From NCBI GenBank assembly GCA_003246765.1, contig QKDA01000168.1:1-45837 (forward strand): a DNA stretch of 45,837 bases, written 5' to 3'. Origin of the DNA: Spirochaetales bacterium. GTDB taxonomy: Bacteria; Spirochaetota; Spirochaetia; Treponematales; Treponemataceae. The notes beneath the pieces were generated by a model. It was given only the letters and a program-made list of their open reading frames with translations. It ran no database searches and was not told the origin of the DNA. A program made the translations under genes and the position numbers. Shown here in pieces: positions 33,326 to 41,017 of this stretch. The stretch's first letter is position 1. Each line of letters opens with the position of its first letter.

Positions 33326-33354
33326 ATAGAACCATAAAGGCCGACTTGTTACAA
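33326..33354 (-). promoter_or_regulatory. Promoter of the PBP/parB-like operon
   Basis: On the minus strand TTGTAA (33354-33349) and TTCTAT (33331-33326) are 17 bases apart. Six bases then separate the -10 box from the ATG at 33319, so a leaderless message is predicted. The -10 match is moderate. Confidence 0.42.
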
Positions 33355-33381
33355 GGTATTTCTCTCCGTCCCCGGCCGGGC

Positions 33382-33413
33382 AAAAAAAAAGGGCCGGTAG
33401 AAACTACCGGCCC
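33382..33413 (-). terminator. Rho-independent terminator of the leftward PEGA/M23 operon
   Basis: GGGCCGGTAG (33391-33400) pairs perfectly with CTACCGGCCC (33404-33413) around a three-base loop. On the minus strand it is followed by nine T bases. The 113 bases between it and the gene that stops at 33527 show no reading frame or other signal that I can support. Confidence 0.9.
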
Positions 33414-33526
33414 GCCCATCAGGCTATCGGACAGTCAGTGGGTGGGAGGGGAACTGAACTGCCCGATACTTAATATTCGGCTTCAAGGCGGAAAAGCTTG
33501 AGGGAAATCTTCGCGCGGGATAAGGC

Positions 33527-34519
33527 TTAGGGGCTTTCGGTGACCGAAACGTCTACCGTGAGGGATACGGTGTAGTCATGGGCCTTCTGGACCTCGACCT
33601 GCCGGGTTATCTCGTAGTCCCCGATGGTAAACCGGATCGTGTGGTTTCCGGGCTCGACGACCCTCCCGTCCCGATCCGCCTGAACGCTTTGGCCGTCCAG
33701 GAGAATTCCGGCGTTCTCCGGGGCGACGATGAAGAGCCTGGGCGCCGTATCCTGCATGGCCACCGTCAGCTCCGTGATCTTGGCCTGATCCACGGCGAAT
33801 ACCCGCACCTCGTTCCGGTAATCGTCGGAAACCACCGAAAGGTGGTGGGTTCCCGGCTTGAGGATCTGAAGGTCCCGGAAATTTTCCACGGGCATTTCGT
33901 CAATCCTCACGGAAACCGGGTCCTGAGCCTCCGCCGGGGGGGAGGGATAGGTCAACGCGAGGCGGAAGCCGCCCTCATCCGTCAGCAGGGGCTTTACCTT
34001 GACCTGGAACGCGAGGGTTTCCACCTTGTCCGGCAGCACCTTCATCACCGGCAGGAGCCGAAAGAGGAGGGCTCCCGATTTTGTGTCGTGGATATAGGGA
34101 ATGACCGTCGCGTAGGGCCCGGTCTTGAGCCGGTGATCCCTGATCAGGGGAATCTGAAGGACGAAGCTCAGCCTCGAGGGTACGGGCTGGAGGGTAATCT
34201 GGGTCGCCTTGTAGTCCGAGCGGTCCGCCTGCGGGGCGGGTTCCGCCATGGAATAAAGCCCGTAGGCGATGCTGTTGCGGTACTCTAGGAGCTCCTGGGG
34301 GACTTTTACCTCGATTTCCAGTCCCTTGAGGAAGAGGGGATCCCGGGGAAAGACGATGCCCAGGGCGTCGTTATAGCCCAGCTCCGCGGTTTTCGCCTCG
34401 GGGGAGGATACGTCGAGGGTTACCATGGTCGTGGATCGGACCCGGAAGGTATCGGCGGCGGCGGCCGAGAGGAGCAGCGTGGTACAGGCGAGGGCTATTC
34501 CCCTCTTGGATGCGGTCAT
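33527..34519 (-). CDS. Exported PEGA-like domain protein
   Basis: The 330-residue protein has a signal peptide (about 1-22, ending AAAA-D) and no later membrane segment, so it is periplasmic or surface-associated. The C-terminal quarter resembles PEGA repeats: ENAGILLDGQSV, a short basic turn, then EPGNHTIRFTIGDYEI; an earlier related copy covers IDEMPVENFRDLQILKPGTHHLSV. PEGA-type modules bind the cell wall or decorate surface proteins. The first half is beta-rich and unrecognised. The start overlaps the stop of the M23 peptidase gene by ATGA, so the two are co-translated. It is the last gene before a terminator. Confidence 0.75.
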   Translation of the reverse strand: MTASKRGIALACTTLLLSAAAADTFRVRSTTMVTLDVSSPEAKTAELGYNDALGIVFPRDPLFLKGLEIEVKVPQELLEYRNSIAYGLYSMAEPAPQADRSDYKATQITLQPVPSRLSFVLQIPLIRDHRLKTGPYATVIPYIHDTKSGALLFRLLPVMKVLPDKVETLAFQVKVKPLLTDEGGFRLALTYPSPPAEAQDPVSVRIDEMPVENFRDLQILKPGTHHLSVVSDDYRNEVRVFAVDQAKITELTVAMQDTAPRLFIVAPENAGILLDGQSVQADRDGRVVEPGNHTIRFTIGDYEITRQVEVQKAHDYTVSLTVDVSVTESP

Positions 34520-35442
34520 CGTGGCGAGTTCCCCTTGATGAATCCCTGCGGATCCTTGGGCACCCCGTTTTCGTGAATCTCGAAATGGAGATGCGGGCCC
34601 GTGGACTGTCCGGTGGAGCCGACAGTACCTAGAATAGTACCGGATTTAACCGTGTCCCGCAACTCGATTTTTACGCTTTGCAGGTGCCCGTAGAGGCTTT
34701 CCCTGCCTCCCTCGTGGCGGAGTATCACGTAATTCCCGTATATCGGGTCCGTCCCGGCGGCGGTAACCGTCCCGTCGGCGCAGGCCATGACGGGAGTGTT
34801 CCGGGGGGCCGCCAGGTCTACCCCCTTGTGGAATACCAGGTTCCCGGTGACGGGGTTTTTCCTCATGCCGAAGGAGGATGATACCGTGCCCCCCGGCAGG
34901 GGAAAACGGAAGCGGGGGATGAGGAACCAAGCCCTCACGGTTCCCTCGAAGGTTCCCTCGGGAATGCAGTGCACGGTCCTGGGGCGGCCGGTTTCGGGCT
35001 CATAAAACCGGAAGCTCAGTATCGCGGGTTCGTCGGGATCGAAGGACGATAGAAGGAGGGTTTCCAGCGTGTTGGATGCCTCGTCGCTCAGGTAGAGTCC
35101 GGGAAGGGTAGGGAGGGCAAGAAGACGGCCGGGAAGGACCTCCGCGGGGGAGGAGAGCCGGTTCAGGCTCGCGATGGCGTCGTAGGGCACGGCGCAGCGG
35201 GCGGCGAGGGCGAAAAGGTCGTCTCCCTCCCCGACGCGGTAGGAGTAAAATCCTAAGGGGGGCTCCGTCTTTCCCCCGGAAGCCAGCGCCTTTCGCGCGA
35301 AGGCGACATCGTCGGCGTACTGCCGGAATACGGGATCTCCCGGCGTGAGGCTTTGAATGCGGGGGTAGTCGACGCCGGAAGCCGCATGGGAGAGGAAAAG
35401 GGCGATCACCGCGAGGAAGCCCCCGCGGGCGGCTCCGCTCAT
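34516..35442 (-). CDS. Exported M23-family endopeptidase with LysM-like domain
   Basis: The 308-residue protein has a signal peptide (about 1-23) and a LysM-like module (about 65-110; YRVGEGDDLFALAARCAVPYD). The C-terminal peptidase M23 domain (about 190-300) has the zinc motif FHKGVDLAAP and the HLHFEIH motif, both intact. It should cleave peptidoglycan crosslinks in the periplasm. I chose the ATG at 35440-35442, which precedes the signal peptide and overlaps the stop of the upstream membrane-protein gene by ATGA; the longer frame lies inside that gene. Confidence 0.88.
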   Translation of the reverse strand: MSGAARGGFLAVIALFLSHAASGVDYPRIQSLTPGDPVFRQYADDVAFARKALASGGKTEPPLGFYSYRVGEGDDLFALAARCAVPYDAIASLNRLSSPAEVLPGRLLALPTLPGLYLSDEASNTLETLLLSSFDPDEPAILSFRFYEPETGRPRTVHCIPEGTFEGTVRAWFLIPRFRFPLPGGTVSSSFGMRKNPVTGNLVFHKGVDLAAPRNTPVMACADGTVTAAGTDPIYGNYVILRHEGGRESLYGHLQSVKIELRDTVKSGTILGTVGSTGQSTGPHLHFEIHENGVPKDPQGFIKGNSPR

Positions 35443-35825
35443 GCCTGATCTGCGAAGGCGAGGAAGCCCCATACCGCGCCGGTAACGAGGATCGCGCCCA
35501 GGGCGGCGAACCGGTGCCAGGCGAGGACCAGGGCGACGGAAATGGAGAGCCCCGCGGCCAGAACGGCGAACTTGAGGAGGGACCGGCGGAACCGGGCCGG
35601 GTTGAGTCTCCAGGCGGTTCGCATGCGGCTCACGGCGAAAAAGGCCGCCGCCGCCGCGAAAAGAAGGCCGCACAGGGCAGTAAAGATCCCGGGGGCTGCG
35701 GTGGCGAGGCGCCACAGGGGCCAGGTTACCGCAAGCCCGGCGGCGAGACAGGCCGCGCCGAGCAGCGCCAGGCGGCCGAGGGCGCCCAAGGCGCCGAGAT
35801 ATCCCCTGAAAACCTTCCTAATCAT
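35439..35825 (-). CDS. Small multi-TM membrane protein of unknown function
   Basis: The 128-residue protein has about four hydrophobic segments (near 13-32, 35-60, 80-97 and 100-122) separated by short Arg-rich loops, typical of an inner membrane protein. I do not recognise a family. The ATG at 35823-35825 has a GGGGGA site upstream; a longer frame would start inside the ferredoxin terminator. It heads the three-gene unit with the M23 peptidase and PEGA protein, which suggests an envelope role. A TTGACG in the terminator tail might be its -35 box, but no convincing -10 was found. Confidence 0.7.
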   Translation of the reverse strand: MIRKVFRGYLGALGALGRLALLGAACLAAGLAVTWPLWRLATAAPGIFTALCGLLFAAAAAFFAVSRMRTAWRLNPARFRRSLLKFAVLAAGLSISVALVLAWHRFAALGAILVTGAVWGFLAFADQA

Positions 35826-35845
35826 TCCGCTTTCCCCCGTCAAAT

Positions 35846-35885
35846 AAAAAAAAACCGTAGCGGCGGACATTCCCTCGCTACGGTT
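35846..35885 (-). terminator. Rho-independent terminator after the ferredoxin gene
   Basis: AACCGTAGCG (35853-35862) pairs with CGCTACGGTT (35876-35885) across a 13-base loop. On the minus strand a run of T bases follows. Confidence 0.88.
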
Positions 35886-35904
35886 CGGTCTTGCGACCGG
35901 GCGA

Positions 35905-36075
35905 TTACTCCTCGGAGATCGCCTCGACGGGGCAAACGGCGGCGCAGGCGCCGCAGCTCACGCAGGTATCGGGATCGATGACCCGCTTGTCGCCTTTCTC
36001 GGAGATGGCGCTGGTGGGGCACTCGCTCTCGCAGGCCGCACAGTTGATGCACGCATCGGAAATGACGTAAGCCAT
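35905..36075 (-). CDS. 2[4Fe-4S] ferredoxin, 56 residues
   Basis: The 56-residue protein has two complete cluster motifs: Cys9, 12, 15, 19 and Cys38, 41, 44, 48, each C-x2-C-x2-C-x3-C-P. It starts MAYVISDACINC, typical of clostridial-type ferredoxins, and carries low-potential electrons in anaerobic metabolism. AAGGAG lies six bases before the ATG. The gene has its own promoter and terminator, so it is monocistronic. It is a plausible electron partner for cluster-containing enzymes in the window such as the aldo/keto reductase, though this is speculation. Confidence 0.95.
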   Translation of the reverse strand: MAYVISDACINCAACESECPTSAISEKGDKRVIDPDTCVSCGACAAVCPVEAISEE

Positions 36076-36105
36076 GATGGACTCCTTATCTCGTGGTATG
36101 CCCCC

Positions 36106-36134
36106 ACCATAGCCGATTCGCCGGGAAAAAACAA
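36106..36134 (-). promoter_or_regulatory. Sigma70-like promoter of the ferredoxin gene
   Basis: On the minus strand TTGTTT (36134-36129) and TATGGT (36111-36106) are 17 bases apart, giving a leader of about 25 bases that contains AAGGAG. Confidence 0.55.
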
Positions 36135-36194
36135 GTAAAGCCCCTCCTTTTCTCGGCGCCGATCCGATGCTATACTCCCTGTGGGGAGGGGCCC

Positions 36195-37949
36195 ATGGAT
36201 AAAACTCAGCAGCTCATCAAGAAAAACCTCGATTACATCAATATCCTGCCCCAATGGGCCCAGGACCTCTCGGTAAAATACTGCTCCAAGACCGCGAACC
36301 TCTACTTCGTCCACGGCAACATCCGGGACTTCCTGCCCCACAAGATGAACGAGGGAGAGTTCATGTTCGTGAAGATCCAGGACTATATCTCGGAGGTGCT
36401 CTTCGGCAACCGGGACATCATCGTTTTTTACGACAAGTCCGGAGGGGTCTCCTTCTGCACCTCCGCCATGCGGGACGACTACCTCAAGACCATGACCTCC
36501 CGCTATCCCGACACCCCGCCGGAAGACTTTCTCTCCCGGGATCCCGTGAAGGCCTTCGATTCCCTGGAACGCTACTTCGTGCTCAACCTTCCCCGGGAGC
36601 TCCGGATCGTCCTCATCGTCGACTACGCCGAGACCATCATTCCCGCGGACGAGCTGGGGCACCTGGACGAGATCGACCGCTACTGCCTGGTGACCCTCAA
36701 CCGCTGGTCCCACGAGCCCCAGTTCACCCAGGGGGACGTCTCGATCATCATGCTCACGGAGAACCTCACGGACATAAACCCCCGGCTTTCATCTTCCCCC
36801 TCCACGGTGAAGGTGACCATTCCCTTTCCCGACACCACGGTGCGGAGCCAGTTTTTGGGCTTCCTTGAGAGCCGGGGCATGCTGCTCCTGGAGCGGGGGC
36901 TTACCCCTGAACGGATGGGGGGGCTTACCTCGGGGCTTAACCTGCTCAATTTAAATCAGCTCGTGGCCGAATCCTACCAGGAAGACAAGCCCGTTACCAT
37001 GGAATACCTGAGAAACCGCAAGCGGTCGATCATCGAGAACGAGGCCGCGGGGCTCCTGGAGTTCGTGGATACCGCCTGCGACCTATCCTTCGTTGCCGGT
37101 CACGATTTCGTGCGCAAGCGCTTCCAGAGCGCCGCCCGGGCGATCAGGCAGGGCCGGACCGACGTGCTCCCCATGGGATACCTCATCGCGGGGCCCGTGG
37201 GAACGGGAAAAACCTTCATGGTGTCGGCCTTCGCCGGCGAGATCGGGGTTCCCATGGTGAAGCTCCGGAACTTCCGGTCCAAATGGCAGGGGGCCACCGA
37301 GAGCAACCTCGAACGGGTCCTCAATATCCTCAAGGCCATGGCCCCCGTGGCGGTGATGATCGACGAGGCGGACGCCTTTCTCGGGGAGCGGGGAGCCGTG
37401 GGCGATTCGGGCACCTCCGGCAGGGTTTTCGCCCAGATCGCGAACTTCATGGGCGACACGGAGTACCGGGGAAAGATCATCTGGTTCCTCATCACGAGCC
37501 GTCCCGACCTCCTGCCCATCGACCTCAAGCGGCAGGGCAGGGCGGAGGAGCATTTGGCCCTCTTTTATCCCGAAGGCCTCGAGGCGAAAGCCGAGCTGTT
37601 CCGCACCCTCCAGCGCAAACTCGAGATAAAGGTGAAGGATTTTCCCCTGGCGGAGGTATTCAAGGGCTTTAAATTCGACGTTTCCGGGGCGGATATCGAG
37701 GCCATTCTCGTGCGGGCCAAGATGAACGCCACCATGGACAACCGGGCCATCGTCACCAGGGAAGACCTGGAGGAAACCATCCGGGACTTCATTCCCCCGG
37801 CCTATCCCTACGAGATAGAGCTTCAGAACCTCGTGGCGGTGCTGGAATGCACCAGCCGGGAGATGGTCCCGGCGCGGTACCAAAAACTGGAGCGCTCGAA
37901 ACTTGCCCAGGAGATACAGGAGCTCAAGCAGCTACTCGGGGAGCGCTGA
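36195..37949 (+). CDS. AAA+ ATPase of unknown role
   Basis: The 584-residue cytosolic protein has an unfamiliar N-terminal half (about 1-290). It contains a divergent P-loop-domain-like stretch (LRIVLIVDYAETI) but no Walker A. The canonical AAA+ module follows: GPVGTGKT (about 334-341), VMIDEADAF as Walker B, a sensor region ITSRPDLLPIDLKRQGR with the arginine finger, and a helical lid. There is no FtsH-type protease domain. The short C-terminal tail is charged and helical. It could remodel protein complexes, but no partner is visible. The ATG at 36195 follows GGGAGG, and a TATACT box lies at 36171-36176. The upstream frame extension was not used. Confidence 0.85.
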   Translation: MDKTQQLIKKNLDYINILPQWAQDLSVKYCSKTANLYFVHGNIRDFLPHKMNEGEFMFVKIQDYISEVLFGNRDIIVFYDKSGGVSFCTSAMRDDYLKTMTSRYPDTPPEDFLSRDPVKAFDSLERYFVLNLPRELRIVLIVDYAETIIPADELGHLDEIDRYCLVTLNRWSHEPQFTQGDVSIIMLTENLTDINPRLSSSPSTVKVTIPFPDTTVRSQFLGFLESRGMLLLERGLTPERMGGLTSGLNLLNLNQLVAESYQEDKPVTMEYLRNRKRSIIENEAAGLLEFVDTACDLSFVAGHDFVRKRFQSAARAIRQGRTDVLPMGYLIAGPVGTGKTFMVSAFAGEIGVPMVKLRNFRSKWQGATESNLERVLNILKAMAPVAVMIDEADAFLGERGAVGDSGTSGRVFAQIANFMGDTEYRGKIIWFLITSRPDLLPIDLKRQGRAEEHLALFYPEGLEAKAELFRTLQRKLEIKVKDFPLAEVFKGFKFDVSGADIEAILVRAKMNATMDNRAIVTREDLEETIRDFIPPAYPYEIELQNLVAVLECTSREMVPARYQKLERSKLAQEIQELKQLLGER

Positions 37950-37981
37950 TTTCAGAATTTGCCGATTCCGGGGAAATCAAT

Positions 37982-38839
37982 TCAATCAAGGACCGCGTCC
38001 ACTACGGCTCCCGCCGCGTCCACGGCGCAGGCCTTCTCAAGCTCCTCGAAACCCGGGGCGGCGTTGATTTCGCAGAGGGTAAGCCCCCCGGCCCCGTCGT
38101 AGAGCCAGTCAACGCTGCCGTAACGGAGGCCAGCCTCCCTCGCGATCTCCAGCGCGGCCTCCCGCCAGAATTCCTCCGGTTCCGGGAGCTTTGCCTCTTT
38201 CATGCGGCCCCCGCCGGCGGCGTTGGAAACGAGAGCTCCCCCGGAGTTGCGTCTTTCCGCTACCGCAATGATTCGGTCCCCGGCGAAAAAGACCCGGAGG
38301 TCCCGGCCCCGGGAACTCGCGACGTATTCCTGAAAGACTGAAGGCGCGTTTTCCCTAGCCAGGGCATGGGCTTCCGCCCCGTTTTCCGCAAGGGTCACGC
38401 CCCTTCCCCTGGAACCGTACCTGGGCTTGACTACCAAAGGGAAGGGAAGATCCCACGGCGCCGCCCCCAAGTCCCGGGGATCCCAGACGCGGGGCGTGGG
38501 GATGCCAAGGCGTGAGGCCGTACGGGCGGTTTCCAGCTTGTCGTTGGCTAGGGCCGTGGACGCGGAGGAGTTTACGCACAGCACTCCGCGGTCTTCAAGG
38601 AATTTAATAAGCGGCGGGGCCGTCATGCCCCGAATGAGGCATCGGTCGGGCAGAGGGGAGATTCCCTGCGGCTCCGGATTAGTTCCCTTTCCCGGAGAGG
38701 GAATGTCCCGGGCAAACAAAAACCGGGGCGTTACGCCCCGGTTCGCGCAGGCCTCGGCGATGCGTACCGCCGGGTAAAAGCGCCCAAAGTAGCCGTGATC
38801 GTCGGTGGCCAATTCCCACGCGACGAGGAGCTCCCTCAT
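37982..38839 (-). CDS. ATP-grasp protein, RimK/glutathione-synthetase-like
   Basis: The 285-residue protein has the ATP-grasp fold. An N-terminal domain includes an NSSAST and DKLETARTASRLGIPTPRVWD segment; an ATP-binding part has PLVVKPRYGSRGRGVTLAE (the grasp loop), FQEYVASSRGRDLRVFF and the metal-binding end GSVDWLYDGAGGLTLCEINAAPGFEEL. Such enzymes join a carboxylate to an amine through an acyl-phosphate, for example adding glutamate to proteins or cofactors. The substrate is unknown. Its start overlaps the stop of the unknown 186-residue protein by ATGA, so that protein may be a partner or target. Confidence 0.85.
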   Translation of the reverse strand: MRELLVAWELATDDHGYFGRFYPAVRIAEACANRGVTPRFLFARDIPSPGKGTNPEPQGISPLPDRCLIRGMTAPPLIKFLEDRGVLCVNSSASTALANDKLETARTASRLGIPTPRVWDPRDLGAAPWDLPFPLVVKPRYGSRGRGVTLAENGAEAHALARENAPSVFQEYVASSRGRDLRVFFAGDRIIAVAERRNSGGALVSNAAGGGRMKEAKLPEPEEFWREAALEIAREAGLRYGSVDWLYDGAGGLTLCEINAAPGFEELEKACAVDAAGAVVDAVLD

Positions 38840-39396
38840 TCCTCGTCTTTGGGCCAGGTAAGGGTCTTGGAGCAGAGCTCCGCTATGGCTTTGGCCGCCT
38901 TAGCCGCGTCGATTTGGTTGATTCCCGCTTCCTGGTGCAGGGTTTTCGAGAAAAAGAGCTCCATGGACTGGAAGACGTCGGGCCGGGAATAGAAAAGGAA
39001 GGCGAAGTTCATGCCCTCGGGCCGCACGACGGTGAAGGCCGAGATAGCCTGCTGGGGTTCCTTGTTGAACATGATCCGGGACTGATTCTTGGCGGTGATG
39101 ATATTCGCCTCGCTAAAGCGCAGGGGCACCAGAAAATCCTGGGGGCGGCAGTAGGGTTCGATCATCTTTTGGGGATAGGTCGGCGGTTCCACGAGCACGT
39201 AAACCTTTTTCCCGTTGGTCTGGAAGGTAATGCCGTTGCCCGCGGCGTAGATGTCCTTCACCGCGGAATAGGAAACGATCTCGTAGATGCTGTATGACGA
39301 ATCGCTTTTGAAGAAAGACGATACGATATAGCCTTCGTCCAGGGGCATCTGGTTTTGCGTGTACGCCTCGAATAGATCCATTGCCTTCAATGCCAT
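38836..39396 (-). CDS. Unknown soluble protein co-translated with the ATP-grasp enzyme
   Basis: The 186-residue protein has no signal peptide, membrane segment or recognised motif. It is mixed alpha/beta with many hydrophobic-aromatic residues (YIVSSFFKSD, FAFLFYSRPDVF). GAGGAGG lies five bases before the ATG. The stop overlaps the start of the ATP-grasp gene by ATGA. It looks well conserved in composition, and translational coupling suggests a functional link. I assign no function. Confidence 0.75.
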   Translation of the reverse strand: MALKAMDLFEAYTQNQMPLDEGYIVSSFFKSDSSYSIYEIVSYSAVKDIYAAGNGITFQTNGKKVYVLVEPPTYPQKMIEPYCRPQDFLVPLRFSEANIITAKNQSRIMFNKEPQQAISAFTVVRPEGMNFAFLFYSRPDVFQSMELFFSKTLHQEAGINQIDAAKAAKAIAELCSKTLTWPKDEE

Positions 39397-39477
39397 GGGA
39401 GCCTCCTCGTTTGAATCAGTATAGGGGATTATATGGGCCCGCGCAAGGCGAAGATTTTCCCGCCTCCCCCCGGGCCC

Positions 39478-40944
39478 TCAGGAGGAGCCCGCAACGACCC
39501 TGTTCCGGCCCTCTTCCTTCGCCCGGTACAGGGCGGCGTCGGCCCTTTTATAGAGGTCCGTCAGGCTTTCCCCCGCTCCCTTCCAGGCGACGGCGCCGAC
39601 GCTGATGCCGGCTTTCCACTTGCCCACCGATATGGCGGTGACCCGTTCCCGGATCCTCTCCGCCACGGGAATGCCGTGCACCAGGTCGATATCCGTGAGA
39701 ATCACCGCGAATTCCTCCCCGCCCACCCGGCCCGAGAGGTCCGAGTTGCGGATCCCCGCCTCGATAATTCCGGCGATCTTTTTCAAGACCCCGTCACCCT
39801 CGGGGTGACCGTAGGTATCGTTCAATGCCTTGAAATGGTCGATGTCCAGGATCATGAAGACCAGTCCCAGCCCGTAGCGTTCCGCCCGTTCGAGCTCGTC
39901 GGAAAAGCGCTCGAAAAAATAGCCCCGGTTCTTGAGCCCCGTAAGGCTGTCGTACCGGGCCGCCGTTTGAAGGATACGCTGTATCTCGTTGTTTCGCTTG
40001 ACCGAGGCTATGGTCCGGAGGGTAAGAAAGGAATAGAGGGTGACGATGGCGAGGGCGATGACGGATTTCAGGGCTATCCCGCTAAGCCAGCGGGCGGAAA
40101 GCCCGTCGTAGTCTTCCCCGACTACGACCGTGAGGGTAAAACCCTCGACGGATCTGGTTGTGACGAGCCTTCGCATCCGCACGGGGGTACGAATTTCCGC
40201 TAGCGCCACGACCCCGTCCTTGCCCGACCTCGGGAAGACCTGCCCCACCAGGTCGGGATCGTAGGGGTTCCGGTACAGCAGGGTGTTGTCCGAGCGGAGA
40301 AGGGCCACGGAACCCCCGGGAAGGGTTGGATCCGCCGAGATGAGCCCATCCAGCGCCGAGAAGGGGATTCGCGCAAAGAGAATGAAGAGCCGGCGGGGGT
40401 TATTCTTGAGCCGGTAGGTGACAGGCAGTTCCGGCCGGCCCGCGGCCAGGTCGGGAACGCCGAAAAAGAGGTTCCCCATGCCCGTCTGCTTGGACTCCTT
40501 GAAGAACTCCCACCCCGACCCATCCCGGCTTTCGTCCCCGTTTTCTCCGGGCAAGTCCCACGCGTTTCCGAAATCGTCCGCGATGCCGAAGCTCACCATC
40601 CCCTTAAATTGGGTCTCTACCATGGCGAACATGCGCCGGAACTGGCTCGAGGCGAGGGGATCCTCCCGGGGATGCTCGCTAATCCACAAATCGGCGAACC
40701 GCATGGTTACCAGAAGGTTGTCCACCAGGCTTTCGAACCTTGCGGCGCTCGCGACGGACAGCTGCCTGAGCTTTTCTTCCTCCGCCGCCCTGTTTCCCCT
40801 CGAGTCCGCGAGGATATAGAGGGTAAAGATGGCCGTGAGCAAGGCGATGCCGATGGCTCCGAGGGTATAGTTCACCCGAACGAGGTTTTTATAGGAGTCG
40901 CCGCGGCGTTCTTTTCCCTGAGGGGCGCGGGTGAATCGGAGCAT
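39478..40944 (-). CDS. Membrane diguanylate cyclase with Cache sensor
   Basis: The 488-residue protein has TM1 (about 27-45), a large periplasmic double-Cache-like sensor (about 46-285; WDLPGENGDE, TYRLKNNPRRLFILFARIPFSAL, and a later LYRNPYDPDLVG stretch), TM2 (about 290-312) and a GGDEF domain. The active site GGEEF is intact, and an RNSD motif five residues earlier matches the inhibitory I-site. It makes c-di-GMP. I chose the ATG at 40942-40944 over the one at 40956 because TTGCCC-N17-TATGCT ends seven bases before it, and the upstream ATG lies inside the -10 box. The promoter is back to back with that of an adenylate cyclase. Confidence 0.9.
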   Translation of the reverse strand: MLRFTRAPQGKERRGDSYKNLVRVNYTLGAIGIALLTAIFTLYILADSRGNRAAEEEKLRQLSVASAARFESLVDNLLVTMRFADLWISEHPREDPLASSQFRRMFAMVETQFKGMVSFGIADDFGNAWDLPGENGDESRDGSGWEFFKESKQTGMGNLFFGVPDLAAGRPELPVTYRLKNNPRRLFILFARIPFSALDGLISADPTLPGGSVALLRSDNTLLYRNPYDPDLVGQVFPRSGKDGVVALAEIRTPVRMRRLVTTRSVEGFTLTVVVGEDYDGLSARWLSGIALKSVIALAIVTLYSFLTLRTIASVKRNNEIQRILQTAARYDSLTGLKNRGYFFERFSDELERAERYGLGLVFMILDIDHFKALNDTYGHPEGDGVLKKIAGIIEAGIRNSDLSGRVGGEEFAVILTDIDLVHGIPVAERIRERVTAISVGKWKAGISVGAVAWKGAGESLTDLYKRADAALYRAKEEGRNRVVAGSS

Positions 40945-40951
40945 ACGCTTA

Positions 40952-40980
40952 AGCATAGTTCATGGAACCCCGCCGGGCAA
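40952..40980 (-). promoter_or_regulatory. Promoter of the diguanylate cyclase gene, divergent pair
   Basis: On the minus strand TTGCCC (40980-40975) and TATGCT (40957-40952) are 17 bases apart, with the ATG at 40944 seven bases past the -10 box. A leaderless message is predicted. The -35 box lies one base from the -35 box of the rightward adenylate cyclase promoter. Confidence 0.5.
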
Positions 40981-40981
40981 A

Positions 40982-41011
40982 TTGGACTGAAGGGCGGGAT
41001 TGAGGTATAGT
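40982..41011 (+). promoter_or_regulatory. Promoter of the adenylate cyclase gene, divergent pair
   Basis: TTGGAC (40982-40987) and TATAGT (41006-41011) are 18 bases apart. The ATG at 41018 comes six bases after the -10 box, so the start codon is the likely transcript start. No Shine-Dalgarno is present at a usable distance. Confidence 0.6.
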
Positions 41012-41017
41012 GTCTTC

